Assembly: GCF_003987015.1 (NCBI RefSeq) | Contig: NZ_PIPQ01000002.1 | Coordinates: 186,001 to 250,000, forward strand | Direction of reading: 5' to 3' | Source of the DNA: Aliidiomarina taiwanensis | Lineage (GTDB): Bacteria; Pseudomonadota; Gammaproteobacteria; Enterobacterales; Alteromonadaceae | DNA: 64,000 bases | In this document: piece by piece, positions 46,280 through 56,690 of the stretch | How the letters are laid out: each line of letters begins with the position of its first letter | Position numbering within the stretch: position 1 is the first letter of the stretch | Notes under the pieces: generated by a model | Database searches by the model: none | Told to the model about the DNA's origin: nothing | Seen by the model: only the letters and a program-made list of their open reading frames with translations | Made by a program: the position numbers and the translations under genes

Positions 46280-47735
46280 ACAACAGCACATAGAAGAGCA
46301 AGTAGCCGAGACGCTACTGACACCCCATGGCTTAGACATAGCAGGCTTGCAGCGGGGCTTGCAGTCCATGTATTCGGGGAGTTTAGACTTTGCGGATATT
46401 TTCTTGCAGAACAGTGTGCATGAAACCTGGTCGCTTGAAGACAGTATTGTGAAAGGGGGTAGCTTCTCCATTGAAGCCGGCCTTGGCGTGCGTGCTATTA
46501 CCGGTGAGAAAACGGGGTTTGCCTATGCGGACACGATTTCAAACCAGTCCCTTAGCGACGCCGTGGCAGCTGCGCGCGGCATTACGGAAGCAGGCCAAGA
46601 GCGCCAAGTGAAGGTGCTCACCAATACGGAGTTTTCGCCCCTATATTTGTCGGAGAACCCGCTACAAAGCCTGGCAGAAGCCCAGAAAATAGACCTGCTA
46701 CAACGTATGGACAAACAAGCACGTAAGCTTGATCCGCGTGTGTGTGAGGTGTCTGTTAGTTTGACCGGCGTATGGGAACACATGCTGGTGGCGGCAACGG
46801 ACGGCACCCTCGCGAGCGATGTGCGACCCTTGGTACGCTTGAACTGCACTGTGCTGGTTGAACAAAACGGTCGCCGCGAGCGCGGCAGTGCCGGCGGGGG
46901 TGGCCGCGTCGACTATGAGTACTTTTTACTAACAGAAGGCGACGGTAAGCCGCGTTATGTGGCCATGGTGGAAGAAGCTGTGCGCCAAGCATTAGTGATG
47001 CTTGAGGCACAACCAGCGCCGGCGGGCACCATGCCTGTGGTACTAGGGGCCGGCTGGCCGGGTGTCCTACTGCATGAAGCGGTAGGGCATGGTTTAGAAG
47101 GGGACTTTAACCGCAAAGGCGCGTCTGCCTATTCCGGCCGTATTGGTGAGCAGGTGGCCGCAAAAGGCTGCACCATAGTAGACGATGGCACCTTAGCCAA
47201 CCGCCGAGGCTCCTTGAGTGTCGACGACGAAGGCACACCGAGTGGCCACAACGTATTAATAGAAGACGGGCGCTTAGTGGGCTATATGCAAGACAAAATG
47301 AACGCGCGCCTTATGGGCGTTGCGGCGACCGGAAACGGCCGCCGAGAGTCTTACGCACACTTACCGATGCCACGCATGACCAACACTTACATGCTTGGGG
47401 GTGACTATGATCGCGAAGAAATTATTAGCAGCGTCAAGCAGGGTATTTATGCCCCGCAGTTTTCGGGCGGTCAGGTAGACATTACCTCGGGTAAGTTTGT
47501 GTTTAGTGCTTCGGAAGCGTATTTAATTGAAGACGGCAAAATAACCACACCGATTAAGGGGGCAACCTTGATTGGTAATGGCCCAGAAGCCATGTCGCAA
47601 GTGTCTATGGTGGGTAACGACTTAGCGCTTGATAAGGGCATAGGCGTGTGTGGTAAGAATGGGCAAAGTGTGCCGGTTGGCGTGGGCCAACCGACATTGA
47701 AGATAGATGGTATGACAGTGGGTGGTACCGACTAG
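46272..47735 (+). CDS. tldD: Metalloprotease TldD
   Basis: Catalytic subunit of the TldD/TldE protease that degrades unfolded peptides and processes microcin-type peptides, 487 residues. The zinc motif is [13 protein letters not shown] (HExxxH). [19 protein letters not shown] and the C-terminal [20 protein letters not shown] are typical. The partner pmbA (tldE) lies just beyond darP. Its stop overlaps that of convergent darP by four bases (CTAG). Confidence 0.95.
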   Translation: MNEQQHIEEQVAETLLTPHGLDIAGLQRGLQSMYSGSLDFADIFLQNSVHETWSLEDSIVKGGSFSIEAGLGVRAITGEKTGFAYADTISNQSLSDAVAAARGITEAGQERQVKVLTNTEFSPLYLSENPLQSLAEAQKIDLLQRMDKQARKLDPRVCEVSVSLTGVWEHMLVAATDGTLASDVRPLVRLNCTVLVEQNGRRERGSAGGGGRVDYEYFLLTEGDGKPRYVAMVEEAVRQALVMLEAQPAPAGTMPVVLGAGWPGVLLHEAVGHGLEGDFNRKGASAYSGRIGEQVAAKGCTIVDDGTLANRRGSLSVDDEGTPSGHNVLIEDGRLVGYMQDKMNARLMGVAATGNGRRESYAHLPMPRMTNTYMLGGDYDREEIISSVKQGIYAPQFSGGQVDITSGKFVFSASEAYLIEDGKITTPIKGATLIGNGPEAMSQVSMVGNDLALDKGIGVCGKNGQSVPVGVGQPTLKIDGMTVGGTD

Positions 47736-48244
47736 GCTTGAGAGACCTCGCGAAGGTACTTGAATAACTCGCGCGCGGCAGTAGGTGGCTTGTTGGTTTC
47801 AGCTTGCTTTTGCGCCGTGCGAATAAGCTGGCGAAGGTGCTGGCGGTCGATATGGGGCCATTGCTCTAGCACGTCGTGTAAAGCGGCGTCGCCTTCGCTA
47901 ATAAGCCGGTCGCGCCACTGCTCGAGCGCATGGAAATGCTTTTGTTCTACCAAGTACGCTTGCTGGCGTGCGTCCATGGCGTCGAGAATAGCTTGGGCGT
48001 CGCTGGAGCGAATGAGTTTGCCAATGTATTGAATTTGGCGCTTAAACGCAGCGTGCTTGTTGCGTACCCGTTGGGCAAGCTTAATGGCTTCCATTAAGGA
48101 GCTTGAAATGGGTAAGCCGGCCAACTCGTGTGGCGACATGTCCACCAACTGCCGACCTAAGTCGGTTAGGGCAAGCACTTCACGTTTTCGCTCCGACTTA
48201 CTTGGGCGCAAATCGTCATCCATTAGAGTTTTGTCTTCAGACAT
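47732..48244 (-). CDS. darP: Ribosome-associated protein DarP (YjgA)
   Basis: Small helical protein (170 residues from the chosen start) that aids late 50S subunit assembly. Family segments: [48 protein letters not shown] and [11 protein letters not shown]. Two starts are possible: ATG 48259, with no ribosome site, or ATG 48244, with GGA seven bases upstream; I chose the latter. It lies between tldD and pmbA on the opposite strand. Confidence 0.88.
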   Translation of the reverse strand: MSEDKTLMDDDLRPSKSERKREVLALTDLGRQLVDMSPHELAGLPISSSLMEAIKLAQRVRNKHAAFKRQIQYIGKLIRSSDAQAILDAMDARQQAYLVEQKHFHALEQWRDRLISEGDAALHDVLEQWPHIDRQHLRQLIRTAQKQAETNKPPTAARELFKYLREVSQA

Positions 48245-48366
48245 ATAATTTTCCGTCATTCGTGCAGCAATTGGGTATGAATGCTACATAGTTTATCAGG
48301 AAGGGCGCTGCTGTGGTACGTTTGCTGCAGTATCTGTGTTTTTCCTTGAGATAAGAGGTTTACGTT

Positions 48367-49710
48367 TTGACAAGTCGGAAACAGTTAGAGCAAGAAGTAG
48401 CGCGTGCGGAAGAAGCCGTAAGCAATGCCTTAGCACACGCCAAACGTTTAGGGGCCAGCGCCGCCGAATGCGCTATTAACTACAGCCGAGGGTTGTCGGT
48501 TAGTTCACGCATGAACGACATAGAAACCGTGGAGTTTAACCAAGACGGTAGCTTGGGTATTAGTGTGTATCGTGGGCAGCACAAAGGGAATGCCAGTACA
48601 GCAGACTTGTCGCCTGAAGCGGTGGCGGCAACGGTTGAAAAAGCGTGTGAAATTGCACGCTACACAGAAGCGGACCCCTACACGGGGTTAGCCGATGCGG
48701 CTTTAATGGCGCAGGAACCGGTAGACCTTGAGCTGTTTTATGAAGCGGACCAAACCGCTGAGTTTGCCAGTGCACAGGTTCTGAAGTGTGAAGAAGCAAT
48801 GCTTTCAGCGGACCCACGCATTGTAAACTCCGATGGTGCCAACTATGCCACGCACTGTGGTTTTCGAATGTATGGCAACACCCATGGCTTTTTAGGTCAC
48901 TATTTGAGTTCACGAAATAGTTTAAGCTGCATGCCGATTGCTAAAGACGGCGACCGCATGGAGCGCGACTATGCGTATACGCTCGCCAGAAAATTTAGTG
49001 ACTTAACTGCACCGGAGCAGGTGGCGGCAGAGGCAGTGCAAAATACTGTGTCGCGGCTTGGCGCTCAGCGTTTAACCACGCGCAAAGCACCGGTTATTTT
49101 TCACCGCGACGTAGCCCATGGGCTGTTTGGCCACTTTGTAAGTGCCATCAGTGGCGGTAACTTATATCGGAAAAGTAGCTTCCTTTTAGACAAGCTAGGC
49201 CAGCAAGTGCTGCCTGAGTGGCTTAATATTAACGAAGACCCTTTGATAAAAGGTGGCTTAGCGTCGAGCGCCTTTGATCACGAAGGGGTTGCGACGAAGC
49301 CGCGTTCAATTGTTTCCGGAGGAGTGCTTGAAACCTATCTACTCACCAGCTACGCCGCACGCCGGCTAAATAGCGTGGCAACAGGTCATGCGGGTGGAAT
49401 TCATAACTGGCTAGTAGAGCATGGCTCTGATGACTTAGACGCCCTGTGTAAGCGTATGGGCACCGGATTATTGGTAACCGAGCTAATGGGTCAGGGCGTG
49501 AATGTTGTGACCGGCGACTACAGCCGCGGCGCGGGCGGCTTCTGGGTTGAAAACGGCGAAATTCAGTTTCCAGTGACGGAAGTCACGATCGCCGGCAACC
49601 TAGCCCATATGTTGAAGTCGATTGTGGCGATAGGGAATGACGTGGATATGCGCCACGGGGTTCAAACAGGTTCAATTTTACTTGAAGAAATGAAAATTGC
49701 CGGAGAATAA
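48367..49710 (+). CDS. pmbA: Metalloprotease partner PmbA/TldE
   Basis: Second subunit of the TldD/TldE protease, 447 residues, lacking the HExxxH motif as usual (FHRDVAHGLFGHFVSA at the corresponding place). Other family segments: SVSSRMNDIETVEFNQDG, GVLETYLLTSYAARRL, GTGLLVTELMGQGVNVVTGDYSRGAGG. The start is TTG 48367 with AAGAGG upstream. It is divergent from darP and convergent with the npr gene. Confidence 0.94.
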   Translation: MTSRKQLEQEVARAEEAVSNALAHAKRLGASAAECAINYSRGLSVSSRMNDIETVEFNQDGSLGISVYRGQHKGNASTADLSPEAVAATVEKACEIARYTEADPYTGLADAALMAQEPVDLELFYEADQTAEFASAQVLKCEEAMLSADPRIVNSDGANYATHCGFRMYGNTHGFLGHYLSSRNSLSCMPIAKDGDRMERDYAYTLARKFSDLTAPEQVAAEAVQNTVSRLGAQRLTTRKAPVIFHRDVAHGLFGHFVSAISGGNLYRKSSFLLDKLGQQVLPEWLNINEDPLIKGGLASSAFDHEGVATKPRSIVSGGVLETYLLTSYAARRLNSVATGHAGGIHNWLVEHGSDDLDALCKRMGTGLLVTELMGQGVNVVTGDYSRGAGGFWVENGEIQFPVTEVTIAGNLAHMLKSIVAIGNDVDMRHGVQTGSILLEEMKIAGE

Positions 49711-49720
49711 GTGGGCAGGT

Positions 49721-49747
49721 GACGGGAGGCGCTTAAGCCTCCTCGTC
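49721..49747. terminator. Hairpin between convergent pmbA and ptsO
   Basis: Left arm GACGGGAGGC (49721-49730), loop GCTTAA, right arm GCCTCCTCGTC (49737-49747), ten pairs with one bulged base. It includes the ptsO stop codon and last codons. No T run on either side, so it may be a weak or factor-assisted terminator. Confidence 0.45.
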
Positions 49748-50008
49748 AAACTTGTCTTGAATAAGCTTTTCGATAGCATCCAATGCTGCTTCCGCCTCGT
49801 CGCCTGAGGCAATGATTTCAATGTCGCGCCCTTGCTGACTGGCTAACAGCAGCAAGCCCATTACGCTACTGGCGTCTACTTCCTTATCGCCTTGCCGTAC
49901 ATGAATGGTGGCGGCAAACTCATGAGAAAGCTTAGCTAATTTAGTGGCAGCGCGAGCATGCAAGCCAAGCTTGTTACGTATGGTTAACGTACGACGTATT
50001 TCTGGCAT
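49733..50008 (-). CDS. ptsO: Nitrogen-PTS phosphocarrier NPr
   Basis: HPr-like phosphocarrier of the nitrogen-related PTS, 91 residues. The phosphorylation site His is in NKLGLHARAATKLAKL (near residue 17), and the regulatory Ser region is VDASSVMGLLLL. It passes phosphate to PtsN, encoded two genes upstream. Last gene of the rpoN-linked operon on the minus strand. Confidence 0.94.
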   Translation of the reverse strand: MPEIRRTLTIRNKLGLHARAATKLAKLSHEFAATIHVRQGDKEVDASSVMGLLLLASQQGRDIEIIASGDEAEAALDAIEKLIQDKFDEEA

Positions 50009-50019
50009 AGGGCTCTCGG

Positions 50020-50871
50020 TTAACTCTCTTTTTTGTCGAGTTCACGATGACGAACTTGAACGGCGATACCCATGTCGTTAAAACGCTTGCCAAGGGTTTC
50101 TGCAATATACACAGAGCGGTGCTGCCCACCGGTACAGCCGATTGCAATGGTTAAATAGCTTCGGTTACTGCGTTGGAAGTAGGGTAGCCAAGTGTCGGTA
50201 AAAGTTTCCACTTGTTGGACAAATTTCGTGACCAATGGCTGTGCTGATAAATAGCGTATGACAGGCTCGTCGCGGCCAGTAAAGGGCTTTAGTTCCGGCT
50301 CCCAGTGAGGGTTAGGCAAAATACGCGCGTCAAATACTGTGTCGGCGTTTTTAGGCACCCCATGCTTAAACCCAAAGGAAAGAAAGGTAATGATGAGGTT
50401 GTTGTCTGAACGCCCCAGAACCAATTCACGTACTTGTTCGCTAAGCTCATGCACACTGAGACCGCTTGAGTCGATGTGCCATTTGGCGAGCTCTTTCAGC
50501 GAGCTTAAAATTCTGCTTTCCATGGCGATGGCGTCGGGTAACGAACTTTCAACCCGTGACAATGGGTGCATGCGGCGGGTTTCACCATAGCGGCGAAGAA
50601 GCACGTCGTCGTTGGCATCGATAAACAGAATTTCAGGTTTAATGTTGTCGGGTAAAAACTCGATGGACTCGCTTAGGTTTTCTTCATCTTCCGACATATT
50701 GCGCACGTCAATGCTGACCGCTATGGAGTTGTAACCAGGCAGTGAGTGGATAAGCGCGGGCAATAAATGAATGGGTAAATTGTCTACACAATAAAAGCCA
50801 AGGTCTTCAAGTACCCGCAGGGCGATGGTTTTACCTGAGCCTGAACGGCCGGTAACAATAATTAATTGCAT
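50020..50871 (-). CDS. rapZ: RNase adaptor RapZ
   Basis: RNA-binding P-loop protein, 283 residues (E. coli 284), which in enterobacteria delivers the small RNA GlmZ to RNase E to control glucosamine-6-phosphate synthesis. Walker A is GRSGSGKT (residues 8-15); C-terminal GCTGGQHRSVYIAETL and KNADTVFDARILPNPHW are family hallmarks. ATG 50871 is chosen over an earlier in-frame start because MQLIIVTGRSGSGKT is the standard start; it overlaps ptsN by ten bases. Confidence 0.95.
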   Translation of the reverse strand: MQLIIVTGRSGSGKTIALRVLEDLGFYCVDNLPIHLLPALIHSLPGYNSIAVSIDVRNMSEDEENLSESIEFLPDNIKPEILFIDANDDVLLRRYGETRRMHPLSRVESSLPDAIAMESRILSSLKELAKWHIDSSGLSVHELSEQVRELVLGRSDNNLIITFLSFGFKHGVPKNADTVFDARILPNPHWEPELKPFTGRDEPVIRYLSAQPLVTKFVQQVETFTDTWLPYFQRSNRSYLTIAIGCTGGQHRSVYIAETLGKRFNDMGIAVQVRHRELDKKES

Positions 50872-51326
50872 GGGGCGTCTGCTTCTGTAAACAAGGTGTA
50901 GAGTTCTTCGTGACTGGTGGCAGCACGAAACTTGCGACAGCAACCTTTACTGTCTAGGCGCTGGGCGACTTCCGATAAGGTTTTTAAGTGGGCTTCTGGT
51001 TCGTTTTCTGGGACCAGTAAAGCGAAAATTATATCTACAGGTTGGTTGTCTATGGCGTCAAAGTCGATGGGAGTTTCCAAGGTGATTAATGCGGCGACAG
51101 GGTGGCTGGCATGGCTGAGACGTCCGTGTGGAATGGCAATGCCTAAGCCAATTCCTGTGCTGCCTAAACGCTCCCGTTGAATTAAGCTGTCGAAAACATC
51201 GTCGCTGCTAACACCTCCTAATTTAGGGGCTATCAGCTTACTAATGGTTTCTAGGGCTTTCTTTTTGCTTGTATCCCGAACTGCACTTAGGGTGCAGTCC
51301 GGGCTCAAGATTTCACGTAAATCCAT
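50862..51326 (-). CDS. ptsN: Nitrogen-PTS enzyme IIA
   Basis: EIIA-Ntr regulator, 154 residues, phosphorylated at the His in GIGLGIAIPHGRL (near residue 70). It links nitrogen/carbon state to potassium transport and other targets in E. coli. It overlaps rapZ by ten bases and follows hpf by five, within the conserved rpoN operon. Confidence 0.95.
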   Translation of the reverse strand: MDLREILSPDCTLSAVRDTSKKKALETISKLIAPKLGGVSSDDVFDSLIQRERLGSTGIGLGIAIPHGRLSHASHPVAALITLETPIDFDAIDNQPVDIIFALLVPENEPEAHLKTLSEVAQRLDSKGCCRKFRAATSHEELYTLFTEADAPCN

Positions 51327-51331
51327 AAATG

Positions 51332-51619
51332 TTAGTGTTTTCTAAGTTTTTCTTTGTGTTTAATAACTTGGCGATCGAGCTTGTCGATGAGGCCATCGAT
51401 TGCGGCGTACATATCTTCATGTTCCGACGTAGCAAAGAGCTCACCACCACTAAGGTGTATGGTTGCCTCGGCCTTCTGACGAAGTTTTTCGACAGTGAGT
51501 ACAACATGAACATTGGTAATGTGGTCGAAGTGTCGCTGTAACTTGGCGAACTTAGTGTCTACAAAGCTACGTAGTGGATCAGTAATGTCAACATGGTGTC
51601 CAGTTAGATTGATTTGCAT
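51332..51619 (-). CDS. hpf: Ribosome hibernation promoting factor (short form)
   Basis: Short HPF/YhbH, 95 residues, which binds 30S subunits in stationary phase and helps form 100S dimers. Typical start MQINLTGHHVDITDPLRSFV and VEKLRQKAEATIHL. It lacks the C-terminal dimerisation domain of long HPF. Lies 27 bases after rpoN. Confidence 0.95.
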   Translation of the reverse strand: MQINLTGHHVDITDPLRSFVDTKFAKLQRHFDHITNVHVVLTVEKLRQKAEATIHLSGGELFATSEHEDMYAAIDGLIDKLDRQVIKHKEKLRKH

Positions 51620-51646
51620 ATTACCTCTTCCTTCTGTTGCCGCCTT

Positions 51647-53125
51647 TTATAAAAGGCTTTTTCTTTGATTGGAAGGCGGGATGTTGAGAGCTTCCCGATA
51701 CTTCGCAATCGTTCTTCTAGCGACGTTAATTCCTTGCTCTGCCATAAGCTCAGCTATTTTACTGTCGCTTAAGGGTTTTGCTGCGGGTTCCGCCGCCACG
51801 ATTTTTCGAATTAAGGCACGTATAGCTGTTGATGAACATTCTCCGCCATTTTCAGTGCTGACATGGCTAGAGAAGAAATACTTCAGTTCAAAAATGCCCC
51901 GTGGCGTATGCATAAACTTCTGTGTTGTCACGCGTGATATCGTCGACTCATGCATTTCAATAGCTTCCGCGACATCATTCAGCACCATCGGCTTCATGGC
52001 TTCTTCTCCATATTCAAAGAATGCCTGTTGTCGCTGCACAATACAATTAGCTACCTTCAATAAAGTTTCATTTCTGCTTTCAATACTGCGAATAAACCAT
52101 CGCGCTTCTTGTGTGTGGTGCCGTATATATTGACCATCTTCGGCATTTCTTGCCTGTTGTGCAAGGGCCGCATATTCTTCGTTTACTCTAAGCTTAGGCA
52201 ATGCGTCGGGGTTTAGCTCGACAACCCAACGGCCTTTGTGCTTCCGAACGGCCACGTCGGGTATGACATACTCTGCGTCACTGGGCATAAAGCTGTCGCC
52301 TGGCCGTGGCTGGAGTGTATGGATAAGGCGCATGACCTCGCGTAACTGGTCTTCTTTTAGCTTTGTTTGCCGGGCCAAGGTGCGGTAGTCGCGATTACCT
52401 AACAAGTCGATATGCTCGGTAATGATGTGCTTTGTTTCTGTAAGCCACGGGGTGTCAGGCGCAAGCTGCTCTAGCTGTAACAGTAAGCATTCACTTACTT
52501 CACGCGCCCCCACGCCTATGGGGTCGAAATGCTGAATACGTTTTAATACCACAGCCACTTCTTCGGCCTCGATGTCTGGGTACTCTTTTTGTACGGCCAG
52601 TAAAATGGTGTCGAGGGGCAGGCTTAGGTAGCCTGCGTGGTCAATAGCGTCGATAATAACTTCAGCAATGAACTGGTCCGCGTCGGAAAAGCGAGACAAG
52701 CGCATTTGCCAGAGTAAATAGTCTTGCAGGCTTTCGCTGGTTTCACCTTGGTAAATGTAGTCGTCTTCAGCAGCCATGCCTGCGCCCGAGCCACTGCCAG
52801 AGCTTGTACCGGTGCTTGAGCCTGCAGTAAAGGTGTCGTCCCAGGTACTATCGGTTGGTAACTCTGTGGGAATGTCTTGGTTGGTTAAGGCGTCAGCCGT
52901 GTCCACTTCGCTTGCGTCGACGGTGTTCTCAGCGGTGTCTTTTGCTTTCGGCTGTTCGTGGCTTTCTTGTTCTTCAGCAACTTCAAGCAAGGGGTTGTTA
53001 TCAAGTGCTTCTTGGACTTCTTGGGCTAGCTCCATGGAAGACAGTTGCAAAAGTCGGATCGCTTGCTGCAACTGAGGTGTCATCGTCAGTTGTTGACCAA
53101 TTTTAAGCTGCAGACTTTGCTTCAT
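51647..53125 (-). CDS. rpoN: RNA polymerase sigma-54 factor
   Basis: Alternative sigma factor for nitrogen, motility and other enhancer-dependent genes, 492 residues. Region I is the Gln/Leu-rich start ([20 protein letters not shown]), region II is acidic (about 55-125, with a Ser/Gly run near 105-115), the core-binding and HTH regions follow, and the RpoN box is [10 protein letters not shown] (near residue 470). Downstream of lptB by 63 bases. Confidence 0.97.
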   Translation of the reverse strand: MKQSLQLKIGQQLTMTPQLQQAIRLLQLSSMELAQEVQEALDNNPLLEVAEEQESHEQPKAKDTAENTVDASEVDTADALTNQDIPTELPTDSTWDDTFTAGSSTGTSSGSGSGAGMAAEDDYIYQGETSESLQDYLLWQMRLSRFSDADQFIAEVIIDAIDHAGYLSLPLDTILLAVQKEYPDIEAEEVAVVLKRIQHFDPIGVGAREVSECLLLQLEQLAPDTPWLTETKHIITEHIDLLGNRDYRTLARQTKLKEDQLREVMRLIHTLQPRPGDSFMPSDAEYVIPDVAVRKHKGRWVVELNPDALPKLRVNEEYAALAQQARNAEDGQYIRHHTQEARWFIRSIESRNETLLKVANCIVQRQQAFFEYGEEAMKPMVLNDVAEAIEMHESTISRVTTQKFMHTPRGIFELKYFFSSHVSTENGGECSSTAIRALIRKIVAAEPAAKPLSDSKIAELMAEQGINVARRTIAKYREALNIPPSNQRKSLL

Positions 53126-53188
53126 AGTGCGTTAACTCAAGCTCCTTGAATAATACGTATACTTATATGATTGCGCTTTTATAGGGAA

Positions 53189-53914
53189 TTACAAGGAAAA
53201 CTGTTCGCCTAAATACACCTCTTTCACTTTTTGGTTAGCTAGTACCTGCTGTGGGGTGCCTTGGGCAATCAAGTGGCCCTGACTTACAATATAGGCGTGC
53301 TCACATACGGACAATGTTTCGCGAACATTGTGGTCTGTTATAAGTACACCTATACCACGTTGTTGTAGTTGATGGATGATTTTTTTTATATCAATGACAG
53401 AAATTGGGTCGACCCCAGCAAAGGGTTCGTCCAGTAATATAAACTCAGGATCAGCCGCTAGGGCACGAGCTATCTCGACACGACGGCGTTCACCACCGGA
53501 CAATGCCATTCCGGCGCTGTTGATAATATGACCAATACTAAATTCGCTCACCAAGCTGTCGAGTTTGTCTTCACGTTGGTCGGCCGTTAGGTCTTTTCGG
53601 GTTTCCAAAATGGCCATAATGTTTTCCCGTACCGACAGGGTACGAAACACGGAAGACTCTTGCGGTAGGTAGCCAATTCCTCGACGCGCTCGCTCATGCA
53701 TGGGCAGTAAGGTAATTTCTTCGTCATCAAGAAAAATGCCGCCTTTGTCGTTTCTCACTAGGCCGACGATCATATAGAAGGTCGTGGTTTTACCCGCGCC
53801 GTTCGGGCCAAGTAAACCAACCACTTGCCCCGCCTTAACACTAAGGCTCACGTCGCTTACCACGGTACGGCCTTTATATGACTTTGCTAAATGTTCTGCT
53901 CGTAACTGCGCCAT
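53189..53914 (-). CDS. lptB: LPS export ABC transporter ATPase
   Basis: Cytoplasmic ATPase of LptB2FG, which extracts lipopolysaccharide from the inner membrane, 241 residues. Walker [11 protein letters not shown] (near residue 36), Q-loop [12 protein letters not shown], signature [15 protein letters not shown], Walker [14 protein letters not shown], His in [10 protein letters not shown]. Five bases after lptA. Confidence 0.97.
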   Translation of the reverse strand: MAQLRAEHLAKSYKGRTVVSDVSLSVKAGQVVGLLGPNGAGKTTTFYMIVGLVRNDKGGIFLDDEEITLLPMHERARRGIGYLPQESSVFRTLSVRENIMAILETRKDLTADQREDKLDSLVSEFSIGHIINSAGMALSGGERRRVEIARALAADPEFILLDEPFAGVDPISVIDIKKIIHQLQQRGIGVLITDHNVRETLSVCEHAYIVSQGHLIAQGTPQQVLANQKVKEVYLGEQFSL

Positions 53915-53919
53915 AATGC

Positions 53920-54453
53920 TTAATTATTCCCTTGGTCCGCTTGTTGTTCGCGTGGCTGAAAGCTTGTGCGCACACGCTGACCCGGTTCGTCACCACGTTT
54001 CGCGCTAATGACTTGGTTTTCTAAGTCATAGGTAATTTCAGAAGCTTTTAAAAAGCTTCCGCTTTGTTCCAGCTCTGCATTGCCCGTAAGGGTGAGTGTT
54101 CGTGTGGCGGCGTCATAGGTAATAACCTGGGCACTCGCTGTGACGGTGACATTTTCTTCCACTTGCTGGCTATATGTGGCGGGGCTCCCGGTAGCAATAA
54201 AAAGCTCTGCTTGGTTTTCGTCGCTGCCAAAGCCTTCCACTTCTAATTGGTCAGCATGTATGACGAGACTGCCCTGGGTAACAATGACATGGCCTTCAAC
54301 CCGAAATATATTGTTGCGCAAGTCGAAAAACTCTTTGTCGGCGTCAATATTAATGGGTTGCTCAAAGTCGCGCTCTAAGGTGCTGGCTGCATCAGCACCA
54401 CTTGCCCACAGGCTAAGGCAAAGTACGAGCAGGGTAGTAAATGGTTTCAACAT
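53920..54453 (-). CDS. lptA: LPS transport periplasmic protein LptA
   Basis: Periplasmic bridge for lipopolysaccharide, 177 residues, with signal peptide (cleavage after ADA, about residue 22) and beta-jellyroll OstA-type repeats ([48 protein letters not shown]). It overlaps the 3' end of lptC by 41 bases, as the natural signal-peptide start requires. Confidence 0.93.
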   Translation of the reverse strand: MLKPFTTLLVLCLSLWASGADAASTLERDFEQPINIDADKEFFDLRNNIFRVEGHVIVTQGSLVIHADQLEVEGFGSDENQAELFIATGSPATYSQQVEENVTVTASAQVITYDAATRTLTLTGNAELEQSGSFLKASEITYDLENQVISAKRGDEPGQRVRTSFQPREQQADQGNN

Positions 54454-55000
54454 GCTTCATTAATTCCAATTGTTGCGTTTCAATATCAATGGTGAGGCCA
54501 ATGCCTCGAATTGTAAACTGTGGTCCAGAAATAACCACAGGCGACTGACTCACCATGGTTTTCTTAACAAGGTCAATGGTTAAGTCGGCTAGCTCGATAT
54601 GCCGAATATAACCAATTTCCGTTAAGTTGGTTACTTCAACTTCAGCTAGTAACTCTAATTTTTCGTCGTCATACAGGTGGCCTTCTAACGCGGTGACTTG
54701 CCATAATTCGGCCGTGTCTTCGCTGCCTACACTGTTTAAATAGGTCGCATAAATGGGGTTGTTTAGCTCGGTTAGCTTACGTTTGCTAAAGTGTGCCATT
54801 TGCGACGCTTGAATGCGGTGTGTCAGGCGTCCGTCGGCATCGAACACTTGTGACACGAGGTTTTCAGCGGTGAAGTCGGGCATCGCCTGCTGTGGCGCCT
54901 CTGTGCCGGGCGCTTGCTGTTCATCTTGCCAGGGTTGCCATAACACCAAGGTTGCCATGATTGCCACCAAGGCGATGATGAATAAGGTGCGCTGATTCAC
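54413..55000 (-). CDS. lptC: LPS export protein LptC
   Basis: Inner-membrane-anchored bridge protein, 195 residues: TM helix (about 5-22) and periplasmic jellyroll with YATYLNSVGSEDTAELWQVTA and LEGHLYDDEKLELLAEVEV. Receives LPS from LptB2FG and passes it to LptA. It overlaps kdsC by four bases (ATGA). Confidence 0.92.
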   Translation of the reverse strand: MNQRTLFIIALVAIMATLVLWQPWQDEQQAPGTEAPQQAMPDFTAENLVSQVFDADGRLTHRIQASQMAHFSKRKLTELNNPIYATYLNSVGSEDTAELWQVTALEGHLYDDEKLELLAEVEVTNLTEIGYIRHIELADLTIDLVKKTMVSQSPVVISGPQFTIRGIGLTIDIETQQLELMKHVETIYYPARTLP

Positions 55001-55545
55001 GTGCTGCTCTCTGTCACTTGTTCGAGTTTACCTGCGGCCTGAAGAATTAAGTCGGCCAGCTCGCGGACAGCGCCAAAGCCGCCAGGGCAGGTGGTAACAT
55101 AGTCTGCAGCAAGGCGCACTTGCGGGTGTGCGTCTTGTGGCGCTACGCCCATGCCCGCAGCTTTTATCAATGGCAAGTCGGGGCTGTCGTCGCCTATATA
55201 GGCGGCTTGTTCTGATGTGAGATCAAGTGCTGTTAAAATCTCGTCAAAGGCTGCTTGTTTTTGCTCCCGGCCTTGATAAATATAAGGCACACCAAGCGCT
55301 TGCATGCGCTGAGTAACAATGTGCGATGTGCGGCCCGTAATAACGCCTACTTCAATACCTGCCGAGCGTAGGGCTTTTACGCCTAAGCCGTCGCGGGTGT
55401 GGAAAGCCTTTAACTCTTCACCGTCATTACCTAAATAAATGCGACCATCGGAAAACACGCCATCGATGTCGCACACCACCACTTTCACCTGTGCCAAGCG
55501 TTGCATAAGGTGGTCTGGTAGGTTGCCGTACCAAGTAGACACCAT
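54997..55545 (-). CDS. kdsC: KDO-8-phosphate phosphatase
   Basis: HAD-family phosphatase giving KDO for the LPS inner core, 182 residues. Nucleophile motif VVCDIDGVFSDGR (DxD, near residue 25), GVITGRTS motif II, and GDDSPDLPLIKAAG motif IV. One base separates it from kdsD upstream. Confidence 0.95.
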   Translation of the reverse strand: MVSTWYGNLPDHLMQRLAQVKVVVCDIDGVFSDGRIYLGNDGEELKAFHTRDGLGVKALRSAGIEVGVITGRTSHIVTQRMQALGVPYIYQGREQKQAAFDEILTALDLTSEQAAYIGDDSPDLPLIKAAGMGVAPQDAHPQVRLAADYVTTCPGGFGAVRELADLILQAAGKLEQVTESST

Positions 55546-55546
55546 A

Positions 55547-56518
55547 TTAAATAACTCCCGACTGTAAAATGTCGTGCATATTGAATGCGCCGATCACCTG
55601 TTGCTGCGCATCGACCACAATTAAACTATTTATTTTACGCGACTCCATCAGTTGCAAGGCTTCTGCAGCTAGCATGTCAGCGGTTGCTGTAATACAGCCA
55701 GCGGTCATCACTTGGTCAATGGGGGTTTGGTGCACGTCGGTGCGTAAGTCCAGTATTCGGCGCAAGTCACCGTCGGTAAAAATACCAAGCAATTTGTTGT
55801 TGTCGTCAACAATGCTGGTCATACCCAGCCCCTTTCGTGACATTTCAAGCAAAGCGTCTGTGGTTATAGCACCGGTAGGCACCATAGGAATACGTGCGCC
55901 TGTATGCATGATGTCGGCCACCCGCAACAACAAACGTTTCCCTAAGCTACCACCTGGGTGGGATAGTGCAAAGTCGTCAGCTGTGAAACCACGGGCATGC
56001 AATAGGGATACAGCGAGGGCGTCGCCCATGGCCAGAGTGGCCGTGGTACTGGCTGTAGGAGCTAAGCCCAATGGACATGCTTCTTCCTCTACGGCAACAC
56101 ATACATGCACGTCGGCCAGGGTTGCAAGGGTTGAGTCGGGACGCCCTGTCATGGCAATTAAAGGAACATTTAACCGCTTAAGAACAGGGATAATACTTAC
56201 CACTTCACCGGTTTCGCCGGAGTTTGACAGGGCAAGCACCACGTCTTGTTTGGTGATCATGCCTAAGTCGCCGTGGCTGGCTTCGCCCGGATGAACAAAA
56301 AAGGCGGGAGTACCCGTGCTCGCAAGGGTGGCCGCTATTTTACCGCCAATATGGCCTGACTTACCCATACCGGTAACAACCACGCGGCCTTGGCAATAGT
56401 GCATAAGCTCGCAGGCTTGGCTGAACTGGGCATCTAAATTCTTCTCTAAGGTCGCTAATGCGGCGCGTTCAATTTCAAGGACGCGGCGGCCTTGGGTCAG
56501 ATAATCCGTTGTTGACAT
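55547..56518 (-). CDS. kdsD: Arabinose-5-phosphate isomerase
   Basis: Makes D-arabinose-5-phosphate for KDO synthesis, 323 residues. SIS domain (VVVTGMGKSGHIGGKIAATL, HPGEASHGDLGMI, LSNSGETGE) followed by a pair of CBS domains (ADIMHTGARIP..., VMTAGCITATADML...). The frame extends upstream, but ATG 56518 (MSTTDYLTQGRRVLEIE) gives the family start. First gene of the minus-strand operon running to ptsO; the Na/Ca antiporter gene yrbG seen beside it in E. coli is absent. Confidence 0.95.
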   Translation of the reverse strand: MSTTDYLTQGRRVLEIERAALATLEKNLDAQFSQACELMHYCQGRVVVTGMGKSGHIGGKIAATLASTGTPAFFVHPGEASHGDLGMITKQDVVLALSNSGETGEVVSIIPVLKRLNVPLIAMTGRPDSTLATLADVHVCVAVEEEACPLGLAPTASTTATLAMGDALAVSLLHARGFTADDFALSHPGGSLGKRLLLRVADIMHTGARIPMVPTGAITTDALLEMSRKGLGMTSIVDDNNKLLGIFTDGDLRRILDLRTDVHQTPIDQVMTAGCITATADMLAAEALQLMESRKINSLIVVDAQQQVIGAFNMHDILQSGVI

Positions 56519-56690
56519 AAGGAGGTTCCTAACTCTATCTGTGTCTTCCTTGAAGTATATCACTTTGTAGCTTGTTAGGTTGAAGAACATGAATATTTGC
56601 TGCGCTATTTACTTCACCGCATGCTTAGGTTACTGTACCGGATGGTCGGTTGGTGGCAAGGTGCTGCTGCCGAGTTTTAAGGAGTAGGAA

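Noticed and set aside
55569-56294. 241-codon open frame antisense to kdsD
   Set aside because: Shadow of the intact kdsD gene; no ribosome site or recognisable domain.
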